47,030 nt of DNA. It comes from JAHIZC01 sp043813305 (GTDB lineage: Bacteria; Omnitrophota; Gorgyraeia; Gygaellales; Profunditerraquicolaceae). Shown here piece after piece: positions 8,026-15,861 of the stretch. Positions within the stretch are counted from its first letter, which is position 1; the number at the start of each line of letters is the position of its first letter. Location: positions 1 through 47,030 of the forward strand of contig JBDRLC010000047.1 of the NCBI GenBank assembly GCA_043813305.1, given 5' to 3'. Below the pieces are notes generated by a model. That model was not told where the DNA came from and made no database searches. It was given only the letters and a program-made list of their open reading frames with translations. The translations under genes were made by a program, and so were the position numbers.

Positions 8026-9540
8026 ATGGTAAAAAGCCTATTAACCTGCTTAATAAGCATATTATCCATTAATACTTACAGCTTTGCCGGATCTATATTA
8101 GAGACAAAAGACTTTGTCTTATCTATGGATACGTATTTAAGGAAGGATTTAGTCAGCTTTAAAAATGTGGTGGATTTAGATAGCGCAAATAGTGACGATA
8201 CCACTACTTATTTCGGTATAGATTACAGCTTCGCGTTTGAGCTGGAATTTAATGATCAGGGGCCTGAATTCTATATAAAAATGGAAAGAAACGGGCCTTA
8301 TGATTATGACGCGCCTCTATTTGTTCATAATACATTAATGACTTCCGGAGGCGTAATTGAAGGATATCGTAATGACGAGCTTCTGCCTAATTTAGAAGAA
8401 TGCTGGTTAGACCTACCTTTATCTAATGGGAACCGTTTTAAAATCGGCCTTTACACCTATGAGGTTGGGAATGGTTTTAGTTTAAACGGAGGATTTGAAG
8501 AAATAGGCTTCACTCTTTATAAAAAAAGCGATGATTTATCTTGGCACCTGCGTTACACCCGGCCCGATATACATAATAAAAATCATTTAGGCCCAAGGAT
8601 CAGACAGGACGAAGAGCAGGGTATTGATTATGAACCCGGCGCAGTTAATTTTTTATCTTTTGACATTAAGCTTGAGTCAGAAAAAAATTCCCTTCAGCCT
8701 TACATTGGGGTTTTAGCGGATTACACCTCTTCGGGGAAAAGAGACAATCAATTTAGTGCGCCTGTTGAAAGAGACATTTTAGGCACGGTTGGTTTTGCCT
8801 GGCAATGGGAAGGAGATAGTTTAATTTTCGACTTTGAGGCTGCGCGCAATTTTGGTAAAGCTAAAAGTTCAAGCTCAGAGTATGAAGATATTTATCATTT
8901 CGGGTATTTAGTGTATTCAGGCTTAGAATATAACTTAAAGAGGTTTACCCCGTCGATAAAATGTTTGATTGCTTCCGGAAACAAAGTGCCGCTTGATGCA
9001 GCTCTTAACCAAGACGAAACCCTCAACAGTTCAAGAAATAGAAGCTTTAATTATTTTTCTCCTTTAAATAATAATCTCGGAGATTCGGTTTGTAGCAGTA
9101 ATGTAGATATGCTTCCGATCGTAGCTATGGGAGGCGGATATGGATTGAATTACGGAGTACCCCGCCCCGGCACCTGTGCAGCAGGCGATTTTGAAAATTT
9201 AATTATGCCCTCAATTGGGATTGAGTTCCAATTAACAAAAAAGTTGTCATTTGGCGCTTTCGGTTATTATTTAAGCTCTTTTGAAAAAGCTGTAGGCACT
9301 CTAAATGGGGAAGCAAAGCGTTTGTCAAGAGATTTGGGTGAAGAGATAGATATATTTATTGATTATCAGCTTAGTCAGAATGTTTTAATAAGCTTCCTAG
9401 GAGGATACTTTATCCCGGGTAGATATTATAAAGAAGCCAGAGATGATGTCGATGGCAGCTTATTCAGTCCATATCTGCGCGGCGACCAGAAAGCCGACAA
9501 TGCCTACCAAATCGAGCTAGCCGTAGAATTTCAGTTTTAA
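8026..9540 (+). CDS. outer-membrane beta-barrel protein (alginate-export/porin-like)
   Basis: 504 residues with a signal peptide (cleavage near SFA-GS, residue 22) and then alternating polar/hydrophobic strands rich in Tyr, Phe, Asp and Gly. The protein ends in 'AYQIELAVEFQF', with the C-terminal Phe that is the usual sorting signal for barrels inserted by the Bam complex. Segments such as 'PYIGVLADYTSSG', 'SIGIEFQLTKKLSFGAFGYYLSSF' and 'VLISFLGGYFIPGRYYKEA' are typical transmembrane strands with loops. The best guess is a channel of the alginate-export/Opr type. It closes the run 926-9540 (24 bases after the AsmA-like gene); no clear ribosome binding site is seen at the ATG. Confidence 0.65.
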   Translation: MVKSLLTCLISILSINTYSFAGSILETKDFVLSMDTYLRKDLVSFKNVVDLDSANSDDTTTYFGIDYSFAFELEFNDQGPEFYIKMERNGPYDYDAPLFVHNTLMTSGGVIEGYRNDELLPNLEECWLDLPLSNGNRFKIGLYTYEVGNGFSLNGGFEEIGFTLYKKSDDLSWHLRYTRPDIHNKNHLGPRIRQDEEQGIDYEPGAVNFLSFDIKLESEKNSLQPYIGVLADYTSSGKRDNQFSAPVERDILGTVGFAWQWEGDSLIFDFEAARNFGKAKSSSSEYEDIYHFGYLVYSGLEYNLKRFTPSIKCLIASGNKVPLDAALNQDETLNSSRNRSFNYFSPLNNNLGDSVCSSNVDMLPIVAMGGGYGLNYGVPRPGTCAAGDFENLIMPSIGIEFQLTKKLSFGAFGYYLSSFEKAVGTLNGEAKRLSRDLGEEIDIFIDYQLSQNVLISFLGGYFIPGRYYKEARDDVDGSLFSPYLRGDQKADNAYQIELAVEFQF

Positions 9541-9750
9541 ACTCAAAATTAATAAATCGATACAATCGGGCAGGTTTAGCTTCAGCAGTAGAGCTGCTAT
9601 GGGATAGTTTAACAGGAATAAAAGCCGTTGAAATATAATAACTTAGGAGATTATATGATAAGGCGCTTAAAATTCAAATGAAAAATTGCAGTGTAAATGC
9701 ATTCCCGACGGTAAAATCGCTGATTTTTATGAAAAAAGAAGAAAAAGTGC
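9541..9750. other. intergenic region without a recognisable gene
   Basis: A+T-rich, with a small AGCAG/CTGCT hairpin (9584-9598). There is one very short ORF of eight codons behind an AGGAG near 9642-9678, which could at most encode a leader peptide. I see no terminator with a U-run after the barrel gene and recognise no known riboswitch core. Confidence 0.4.
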
Positions 9751-9779
9751 TTGACAAAACTTATAATTTATCTTATTAT
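9751..9779 (+). promoter_or_regulatory. strong sigma-70 promoter of the secretion operon
   Basis: A perfect TTGACA (9751-9756), a 17-base spacer and TATTAT (9774-9779), in an A+T-rich setting. The predicted transcription start is near 9786, leaving about 200 bases of 5' leader before the MerR-like gene. No other gene lies between. Confidence 0.75.
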
Positions 9780-9812
9780 TTTATATTAAGTTATAGTAAG
9801 TAGAATAAGTGA

Positions 9813-9970
9813 GGACATAAGTTATGGATTCACAATTAATAATATAAACGACATAACTTATCTGTCCGAACTTACCCCCACACCAATTGTAAAAAACGAC
9901 TATCGTTGAATGAACAATTGGTGTGGGGGTTGAATTCGCGCATATAACTTACGTTCCGTAAATTATGCGC
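9813..9970 (+). promoter_or_regulatory. structured 5' leader with three consecutive hairpins
   Basis: Hairpin 1 pairs GGACATAAGTTAT (9813-9825) with ATAACTTAT-CT-GTCC (9853-9867), with one two-base bulge. Hairpin 2 is a perfect 16-bp stem (9875-9890 with 9914-9929). Hairpin 3 pairs GCGCATA (9938-9944) with TATGCGC (9964-9970) and has an inner TTACG/CGTAA stem; it ends just before the AAAGGAGG ribosome binding site (9976-9983). ATAAGTTAT-like words recur on both strands at 9786, 9817, 9853 and 9944, so some may also be operators, for example for the MerR-like protein encoded next. No known riboswitch class was recognised. Confidence 0.55.
9875..9929. repeat. perfect 16-bp inverted repeat
   Basis: CCCCCACACCAATTGT and its exact reverse complement flank a 23-base loop, and the loop itself can form a small AACGA/TCGTT hairpin (9895-9907). 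Five G:C pairs sit at the base. It is followed by TTGAATTC and not by a U-run, so it is not a standard intrinsic terminator. Confidence 0.9.
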
Positions 9971-9987
9971 TCATTAAAGGAGGCGGG

Positions 9988-10218
9988 ATGAATAAAGGGC
10001 TAATTTCAACGCAGGAGATTGTCAGGCGCTATAAGCTTTCTTACCAAACGGTGAATTATTATACTAATCTTGGTTTGCTTACGGTAAGAAAGCGAAACGG
10101 AAACGCGCGCTTCTATAAAGCGGGTGAGGTGCGTGCTTGTCTAAGCAATATCGCCAAGCTGAAGAACCGCGGCTATTCGTTAAAACTGATCAGAGAATTA
10201 ACCAGGAAGCCGGTATGA
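9988..10218 (+). CDS. small MerR-type helix-turn-helix protein
   Basis: 76 residues that are essentially one MerR-like winged HTH: 'LISTQEIVRRYKLSYQTVNYYTNLGLL' is the helix-turn-helix with the characteristic YYT-LGLL, followed by 'RFYKAGEVRACLSNIAKLKNRGYSLKLIREL'. The long dimerisation helix and effector domain of full MerR regulators are missing, so it is a stand-alone DNA-binding module, as seen with ATPases of the ExeA type and with excisionase-like proteins. A strong AAAGGAGG lies five bases before the ATG. Its stop overlaps the start of the ExeA-like gene (ATGA), so the two are co-translated. A likely role is local control of this operon through the palindromes in the leader (inference). 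Confidence 0.8.
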   Translation: MNKGLISTQEIVRRYKLSYQTVNYYTNLGLLTVRKRNGNARFYKAGEVRACLSNIAKLKNRGYSLKLIRELTRKPV

Positions 10219-11039
10219 GCTATTATTCAGTATTAGGATTAAGTAAGGAGCCTTTTTCTTCGAGTCCGGACCCGGAGTTCTTTTACGACTCTTATGAGCA
10301 TCGCGCGGCTTTGATGAGGTTGCTTGTGGAAATCCGGTTAAGGCGCGGATTAAGCTTAATCTTAGGGGATGTCGGTACAGGGAAAACTACCCTTTCAAGG
10401 AAACTTTTTCAGATGTTAAAGGAGCGGCCGGATATCTTATTTTATATGATCATGGACCCCACTGCGGCCAGGGAGGAATTATTTTTGGAATCATTAATCA
10501 GGACATTTAATATTCCCGAAGTGGTAAAAGAGGGTTCGGGTATCCTGGATTATAAAGAGGCGATTAAGAAATTCCTCTTTCAGAAGGGCGTTGAGGAGAA
10601 CAAAACCATTGTTTTGGTGGTTGACGAAGCCCAAAAGCTTAATCCCGCATCTTTAGAAGTATTGCGCGTCTTGTTGAATTACGAAACCAACGAATATAAA
10701 TTACTGCAGTTAGTTTTATTTTCTCAGATGGAATTATTACCGATTATTAAGGAGATAAAGAATTTTTACGACCGGATCATCCTGAAGTATGTTTTGAATC
10801 CCTTTGATGAAAAGGAGACCAGGGATATGATTGATTTTCGGCTTAAGCACGCAGGGTTTACATCTGATTTAAAACTTTTTACAGATGAGGCGATCAGCGA
10901 GATCTACCATTATAGCCAGGGTTATCCGCGCAGAATCAACTGGGTTTGCCACAATGCCCTGCGGACCCTGCTGGCAGAGGATAAGACGGTAGTAGATCTG
11001 TCTTTAATCCGGGAGTTAATCACAAGGAGCGTAATATAG
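10215..11039 (+). CDS. ExeA/GspA-type AAA ATPase of a type II secretion/pilus system
   Basis: A 274-residue AAA+ ATPase. The opening 'MSYYSVLGLSKEPFSSSPDPEFFY' is the hallmark N-terminus of ExeA/GspA and MshM-like ATPases. Walker A is GDVGTGKTT (about residues 51-59), Walker B is IVLVVDEAQ (Asp137/Glu138), and 'FYDRIILKYVLNPFDEKETRDMIDFRLKHAGF' is the sensor/lid region. In Aeromonas, ExeA with ExeB helps the secretin assemble through the peptidoglycan. No peptidoglycan-binding domain is fused here. A longer reading from an upstream ATG is possible, but the ATGA overlap with the HTH gene and the family N-terminus favour this start. Confidence 0.88.
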   Translation: MSYYSVLGLSKEPFSSSPDPEFFYDSYEHRAALMRLLVEIRLRRGLSLILGDVGTGKTTLSRKLFQMLKERPDILFYMIMDPTAAREELFLESLIRTFNIPEVVKEGSGILDYKEAIKKFLFQKGVEENKTIVLVVDEAQKLNPASLEVLRVLLNYETNEYKLLQLVLFSQMELLPIIKEIKNFYDRIILKYVLNPFDEKETRDMIDFRLKHAGFTSDLKLFTDEAISEIYHYSQGYPRRINWVCHNALRTLLAEDKTVVDLSLIRELITRSVI

Positions 11040-11048
11040 GCATAAGAG

Positions 11049-11684
11049 ATGAATATTAAAAATCAAGCTACTTCAGATGAAAAACTTTTAAAAATAATCG
11101 AGGGGACTTCTGGTAGGAAGCCGATTACGAAGTTCGGGATCAAAACAAAAGTTAAAGGGATAAAACTGCCCTCGTTTAATTTAAAGTTTAGCCCGCAGCA
11201 GCTTACTTTATTAAATATAAACAAAGGGTTGTTTATTGTCAGCGGATTGCTGAGTGCACTTTTTATTTATATGACTATTAACGGGGCAAGGATGATCAAC
11301 GCGGAGGTTGTAATCCCTCCTTTAGGTGCCAGTGACGGTGTTGCTAAATTCATCATGAGGGATTCAGAGAGATTCTTAGGCCTGGAGGAGTATCTTGACC
11401 AGATCAACAGGCGCAATATGTTCCAGAAATTCGACATCATTACCAAGGAAGGGGGCGTTGAGCAGGAAATCGTTGATGAAATTAATAATTATACCTTGGT
11501 GGGGATTTTCTGGTCTAAGGATCCTGAGGTGATGATTGAAAGCGCAAGCGAAGGAAGAACCTATCTGTTAAAGATAGGGGATATTTTTGGCGAGCAGCGG
11601 TTTAAGATAAAAGAGATTACGCGTACTTCTATTGTAGTAGAATTTGAGTCAAATGGCCAGATTACGCAACATGAAATCAGGTAA
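11049..11684 (+). CDS. GspC/PilP-like inner-membrane secretion protein
   Basis: 211 residues: a basic cytoplasmic N-terminus (to about residue 58), one membrane helix (about 60-79, GLFIVSGLLSALFIYMTING), then a periplasmic part. The C-terminal 80 residues ('NNYTLVGIFWSKDPEVMIESASEGRTYLLKIGDIFGEQRFKIKEITRTSIVVEFESNGQ') have the small beta-domain pattern of the GspC homology region/PilP, which links the inner-membrane platform to the N0 domain of the secretin. The neighbouring genes are the ATPase and the secretin, as expected. There is no PDZ domain, so it is shorter than classical GspC. Confidence 0.72.
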   Translation: MNIKNQATSDEKLLKIIEGTSGRKPITKFGIKTKVKGIKLPSFNLKFSPQQLTLLNINKGLFIVSGLLSALFIYMTINGARMINAEVVIPPLGASDGVAKFIMRDSERFLGLEEYLDQINRRNMFQKFDIITKEGGVEQEIVDEINNYTLVGIFWSKDPEVMIESASEGRTYLLKIGDIFGEQRFKIKEITRTSIVVEFESNGQITQHEIR

Positions 11685-11693
11685 TTTATAAAA

Positions 11694-13316
11694 TTGAAGA
11701 CACGGAATTTTAGAATAATAATTTTTTTCACGCTAAGCCTGGTGCTGGTTTTTACCCCATTACGCACATTCTCACAGGAAGCGGCCGATGATCCTGTTGC
11801 TGTGACAGATATACAGTTGGATGAATTTATTGATGCCGGACAAACAGAGACTCAGGAGGAGGTTGTAACTGTTGATTCGACAGAAGAAGCAAGCGTAGTG
11901 GAGCAAGAGGCCAAAGGGGAGGGTTTTACAGACGGTAAGATTACTCTGGACCTGCACGGAGTAGATATTCAAGAACTACTAAAGTGGCTTTCCCAGAAGA
12001 GCGGCATCACAATTACAACTACCAGCCAGGTTGCAGGAAGAGTGACTGCTTTTTTCAATAACCTCACCCTCGAGGAAGTGCTCGATGTTATCTCTACAAG
12101 CCAGAATTTAGCTTATGAAAAAAAGGGGAATGTAGTGAGGATGATGGCAAAATCCGAATATGAAGAGACATACGGCCAGAAGTTCGGAGAGCGTAAAGAA
12201 GTCAGGACAATCAAGCTCAGTTATGCTAAGCCATCAAGCGTATTAAACCTGATTGCTCCCTTTCAGTCCACTATAGGGCAGATTATCGTTGATGATCCCT
12301 CAGGGACTATGTTAGTAAGCGACACACCGGAAAACATCGCCCTTATTGAGAAAACCATAGATGATTTAGACCAGCCGCTTCAGACAATGTTTTTCGATAT
12401 CAATTATGCGAATACAGAAGATATCAAGACACATGTGAGTACGCTGACCACCCCTGAGCTAGGTAAGGTAATTACCGATGAAAGAAGCCATAAGTTGATA
12501 GTGTCGGATTTGCCAAAAAGGTTACTCAAAATCGGAGAAATTGTCAAAGAGCTTGATGAGGCGAGCAGGCAGGTGTTGATTACCGGAGAGATCATCGAGA
12601 TCAGCCTGAAGGATAAATTCAGCAGTGGCGTTGAGTGGGAGAAGATATTCGGCGAGAGGGCGGTCGATCTATTAGATGTAACCGGCGTATACAAAGGTAC
12701 TCTTGACGAAAGCGATGTTTATCAAGAGATTTCAATGGGTGTATTAGGGATGGATAAATATAAAGTAGTTATGAAGATGCTCCAGGAGTATGGAGATACA
12801 AAGGTTCTTTCACGGCCGAGGTTAGTGGTGGTAAACAATGAGGAAGCGCAGATTATGGTTGGCAGACGTGAGGCGTATGTCACCGAGTCGATAAGCCAGG
12901 CTGATACGGTGGTTACTTCCGAGTCAGTTGAATTTATTGACGTGGGGGTAAAACTAAATGTCCTGCCTTCAATCGGCAAAGACGGATTTATTACTATGAA
13001 GATCAAGCCTGAGATAAGCGATGTGCTGGATACGGTTGCAGGGACTAGTATACCTATAGTCGGAACCTCTGAGACAGAGACGGTGGTGAAGATTAAAGAT
13101 GGGACAACGCTGATGATGGGAGGATTGTTAAAGGAGACGCACAGTGAAATAATCCAGGGCGTTCCATTTCTTTCTAAGATCCCGATTATCGGGTTAATCT
13201 TTGGCAGCAGGGCGAGAGAAAACCCGACTAGATCAGAAATAGTTATTTTTCTCACGCCTCAATTAATAACCGGTGACGGCCGACTAGTACGTGAGGTAGA
13301 AAATGAAAAAGGGTAG
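11694..13316 (+). CDS. secretin (GspD/PilQ-like), copy 1
   Basis: The outer-membrane channel subunit of a type II secretion or type IV pilus machine. It starts at TTG, which is needed to include the signal peptide (about residues 1-28). After an acidic linker come an STN/N0-like domain (about 83-143, 'ITLDLHGVDIQELLKWLSQKSGI...GRVTAFFNNLTLEEVLDVI'), one or two N1-type domains (about 157-300), and the secretin core. The core ends with the family signature 'VPFLSKIPIIGLIFGSRARENPTRSEIVIFLTPQLI'. At 540 residues it is compact. A second secretin gene overlaps its 3' end by 14 bases. Confidence 0.9.
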   Translation: MKTRNFRIIIFFTLSLVLVFTPLRTFSQEAADDPVAVTDIQLDEFIDAGQTETQEEVVTVDSTEEASVVEQEAKGEGFTDGKITLDLHGVDIQELLKWLSQKSGITITTTSQVAGRVTAFFNNLTLEEVLDVISTSQNLAYEKKGNVVRMMAKSEYEETYGQKFGERKEVRTIKLSYAKPSSVLNLIAPFQSTIGQIIVDDPSGTMLVSDTPENIALIEKTIDDLDQPLQTMFFDINYANTEDIKTHVSTLTTPELGKVITDERSHKLIVSDLPKRLLKIGEIVKELDEASRQVLITGEIIEISLKDKFSSGVEWEKIFGERAVDLLDVTGVYKGTLDESDVYQEISMGVLGMDKYKVVMKMLQEYGDTKVLSRPRLVVVNNEEAQIMVGRREAYVTESISQADTVVTSESVEFIDVGVKLNVLPSIGKDGFITMKIKPEISDVLDTVAGTSIPIVGTSETETVVKIKDGTTLMMGGLLKETHSEIIQGVPFLSKIPIIGLIFGSRARENPTRSEIVIFLTPQLITGDGRLVREVENEKG

Positions 13317-15861
13317 CAGATTCAGAATTTTTATTGCCTGGATGGTTTGTCTATTTTTGTGTTTTTGTTTTTATATGAAAGCCAGGGCCGAGGAGAATAT
13401 CAAGGCAGTAGCAGAAGAAGGAGAAGAAGAGACGATCTCCTTAGAATTAAAGAATGTGGAGATTATCGAGCTGCTGAGGATTCTTTCTATGAAGACCGGG
13501 AAGACGATCGTTCCGAGCGGTCAGATATCCGGAAGGATTACCGTATTTTTGAATAGCATCAATTTTAAGGACATCCTGGATATAATCACGCTTACCCACG
13601 GACTGGCGGTAGAAAAGAAAAAAGATATTTATTACATCATGACTGCCGCGGAATACAAAGCGCTTTTTGGAAAAAACTATTTTGATCCGCGCCAGGTGCA
13701 GACAATCAGGCTCACCTATGCTACGCCGGCTAATGTATTTAATGCCTTATCTCAGATCAAGTCAGAGATCGGAAGCGTTATCGTAGATGAGTCTACGGGC
13801 ACGGTTATCTTAATCGATATCCCGGAGAAACTGAAGGTACTGGAGGAGGCGATCAAGGAATTAGACCAGCCTTTACAGACAGTAGTCTTTGACCTTAATT
13901 ATGCCAAGGCAGAGGATGCGCAGACTCAGTTGGCTGCCGCAGTTACTGAAGGTACGGGAGAGGTGATTGTTGATGAACGTAGCAGCAAGGCGATTATTAC
14001 TGATCTGCCTGCCAAGATGCAGAAAATAAGAGGCATAGTCAGAGAATTAGATGAAGAGACGCGCCAGGTGTATATCGAAGCGGATATTGTTGAGGTGTCA
14101 TTAACCGATAATTTTAGCCGGGGGATTAATTGGGAGAAGCTCTTTTCAGATAGTGTGACCCATAGCCTAGACCTCGTAGGCAACTTTACCCTCGGGCTCC
14201 CTACTTATCAGAGGGTTCAGATGGGTACAATGGAGAGGGATCATTTTAACGCGGTAATAGATTTTCTCGAGAACTATGGCGATACGAAGATAATCTCACA
14301 ACCGCGTCTTGCCGTAGTCAATAATCAAGAGGCATATGTTCTGGTAGGTGTCCGGGATGCATATATCACCGGTACCTCCAGCCAGGCAGAGGCAACTACA
14401 ATTGTTTCTGAAAGTGTTGAGTTTCTTGATGTAGGGATTAAGCTGACCGTAACTCCCAGCATAAGCAAAGACGGATTCATTACGATGAAGGTAAAACCGG
14501 AGATAAGTTCTGCAGGAGATCCTCTAGAGACAACAGCGGGAAGCCGTATACCCATTGTGACTACCTCTGAGGCAGAGACAACTGTTAAAATCAAGGATGG
14601 AACCATGTTGATGATTGCCGGCCTTGCCAAGGAGACAAAAAGCGAGGATATAGACGGCGTACCGTTTCTATCTAAGATTCCGATAATCGGCAGTATGTTT
14701 AGCAGCAGGGCAAAAGTAGCTGAGAAGAGCGAGATAATCGTCTTTATTACTCCCCGTTTGATGAGGGGAGATGTTATGCTTGCGGGAACAGAGCCGGAGA
14801 AGCGCATCCCGGAAGATATAATGCCGGATGACATGAAAGATAGGTTGGTTAAGGAGAAGAAAATGAGCAGGGCTCTCAACGAGTTATCGATATTCCCCCC
14901 GGAGCCGACAAAGGTAGAGATTGAGCCTGAGCTAAAAGCAGAGCAGGCAAAGATTAAAGAAGGTGCAGGGGAGAAAAAGCCTTACTGGTTACAGGTCTTG
15001 CCGATAGATGAGCCGAAGGCGGAGAGCAAAAAGCCTTACTGGTTACAGGCAGCAAAAGCTCCTGAACAAATTACCAGGCCGGGTGAGGAGACCAGGGTGA
15101 TAGAGGAAGTAAAGGCGCCCGGGAAAATTACCAAACCGGGTGAAGAGATGCAGGATATAGCAACATCCAAACCCACTGAAAAAGTTACCGCTCTGGCTCA
15201 GGGGATTAAGGAGGCAGAAGGAATACAAAAACCCGAGGAGATTACTAAGTTAGCAAAACTTCCCAAGATACAGGAAGTTAGAGCGCCGGAGGGATTTAAA
15301 GGTAAAGATGAAATTGCAGGATTAGAAGAGATTAAAGAAGTAGAGAAAGTAGAGGCGCCCGGTAAATTGAGTAAGCCGGAGACTAAAACAATCGAAAAGG
15401 TTAAGAGGCCCGGAGCGCCTGAAAAAATAGAGGGCACGGCAAGGCCGGCGCTCACAGAGGTTCCGAAGAAAGAACTTAAGAAAACAAAGGATCAGGAGCG
15501 CATCACAGATTACTACCGCAAGGCGATTGAATACCAGAATTTAAATATGTGGGATGAAGCAATAGATTATTATGAAAAGGTGGTTCTTCTGGATTCCGCT
15601 TTTGTGCCCGCATACAATCAATTAGGCGTGCTTTATGAATCAAAAGGCTTAACCGGCAAGGCGGAGAGGATGTATTTTAAGGCAGTACAACTTAATCCGG
15701 ATTATGCTCCGGCGTATTCCAACCTGGCTTTATTGAATGAAGCAAAGAACAACGTAGAAAACGCAATCAGGTTTTGGCGTAAGCGTGCGCTATTGGGAGG
15801 CTCTGATGATCCCTGGACGCTGGAGGCCTTGAGGCACATAGAGGAACTGCAGGATAGATGA
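13303..15861 (+). CDS. secretin, copy 2, with Pro/Lys/Glu linker and C-terminal TPR domain
   Basis: 852 residues, paralogous to the preceding secretin over about 490 residues: signal peptide (about 1-29), STN/N0-like domain (about 46-106), N1-type domains and the core ending 'VPFLSKIPIIGSMFSSRAKVAEKSEIIVFITPRLM'. Unlike copy 1 it continues with a low-complexity linker (about 495-730) containing repeats such as KKPYWLQ (twice) and APGKITKPGEE. It then ends in two to three TPR units ('YYRKAIEYQNLNMWDEAIDYYEKVVLLDSAFVPAYNQLG', 'AERMYFKAVQLNPDYAPAYSNLA'). Since the C-terminus of a secretin normally faces the outer leaflet or periplasm, the TPR may bind a pilotin, peptidoglycan or the secreted giant protein. 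Such a fusion is unusual. Confidence 0.88.
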   Translation: MKKGSRFRIFIAWMVCLFLCFCFYMKARAEENIKAVAEEGEEETISLELKNVEIIELLRILSMKTGKTIVPSGQISGRITVFLNSINFKDILDIITLTHGLAVEKKKDIYYIMTAAEYKALFGKNYFDPRQVQTIRLTYATPANVFNALSQIKSEIGSVIVDESTGTVILIDIPEKLKVLEEAIKELDQPLQTVVFDLNYAKAEDAQTQLAAAVTEGTGEVIVDERSSKAIITDLPAKMQKIRGIVRELDEETRQVYIEADIVEVSLTDNFSRGINWEKLFSDSVTHSLDLVGNFTLGLPTYQRVQMGTMERDHFNAVIDFLENYGDTKIISQPRLAVVNNQEAYVLVGVRDAYITGTSSQAEATTIVSESVEFLDVGIKLTVTPSISKDGFITMKVKPEISSAGDPLETTAGSRIPIVTTSEAETTVKIKDGTMLMIAGLAKETKSEDIDGVPFLSKIPIIGSMFSSRAKVAEKSEIIVFITPRLMRGDVMLAGTEPEKRIPEDIMPDDMKDRLVKEKKMSRALNELSIFPPEPTKVEIEPELKAEQAKIKEGAGEKKPYWLQVLPIDEPKAESKKPYWLQAAKAPEQITRPGEETRVIEEVKAPGKITKPGEEMQDIATSKPTEKVTALAQGIKEAEGIQKPEEITKLAKLPKIQEVRAPEGFKGKDEIAGLEEIKEVEKVEAPGKLSKPETKTIEKVKRPGAPEKIEGTARPALTEVPKKELKKTKDQERITDYYRKAIEYQNLNMWDEAIDYYEKVVLLDSAFVPAYNQLGVLYESKGLTGKAERMYFKAVQLNPDYAPAYSNLALLNEAKNNVENAIRFWRKRALLGGSDDPWTLEALRHIEELQDR

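Noticed and set aside
9875..9929. Perfect inverted repeat read as an intrinsic terminator of the upstream operon
   Set aside because: No U-run follows, it lies downstream of a strong promoter in the same direction, and it sits in the leader of the next operon. An attenuator or structured leader fits better.
10137..10214. Upstream extension of the ExeA-like gene
   Set aside because: The 26 extra residues overlap the HTH gene and do not resemble the family, while the ATGA-coupled ATG opens with the family's typical N-terminus.
12722..13255. 177-codon open frame on the minus strand
   Set aside because: It lies wholly inside the first secretin gene, antisense to its conserved core. Its translation is Ser/Thr/Ile/Val-rich without any motif or ribosome binding site.
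14325..14879. 184-codon open frame on the minus strand
   Set aside because: Antisense shadow of the second secretin core. The matching shadow in the first secretin shows that it follows from the codon pattern of the real gene.
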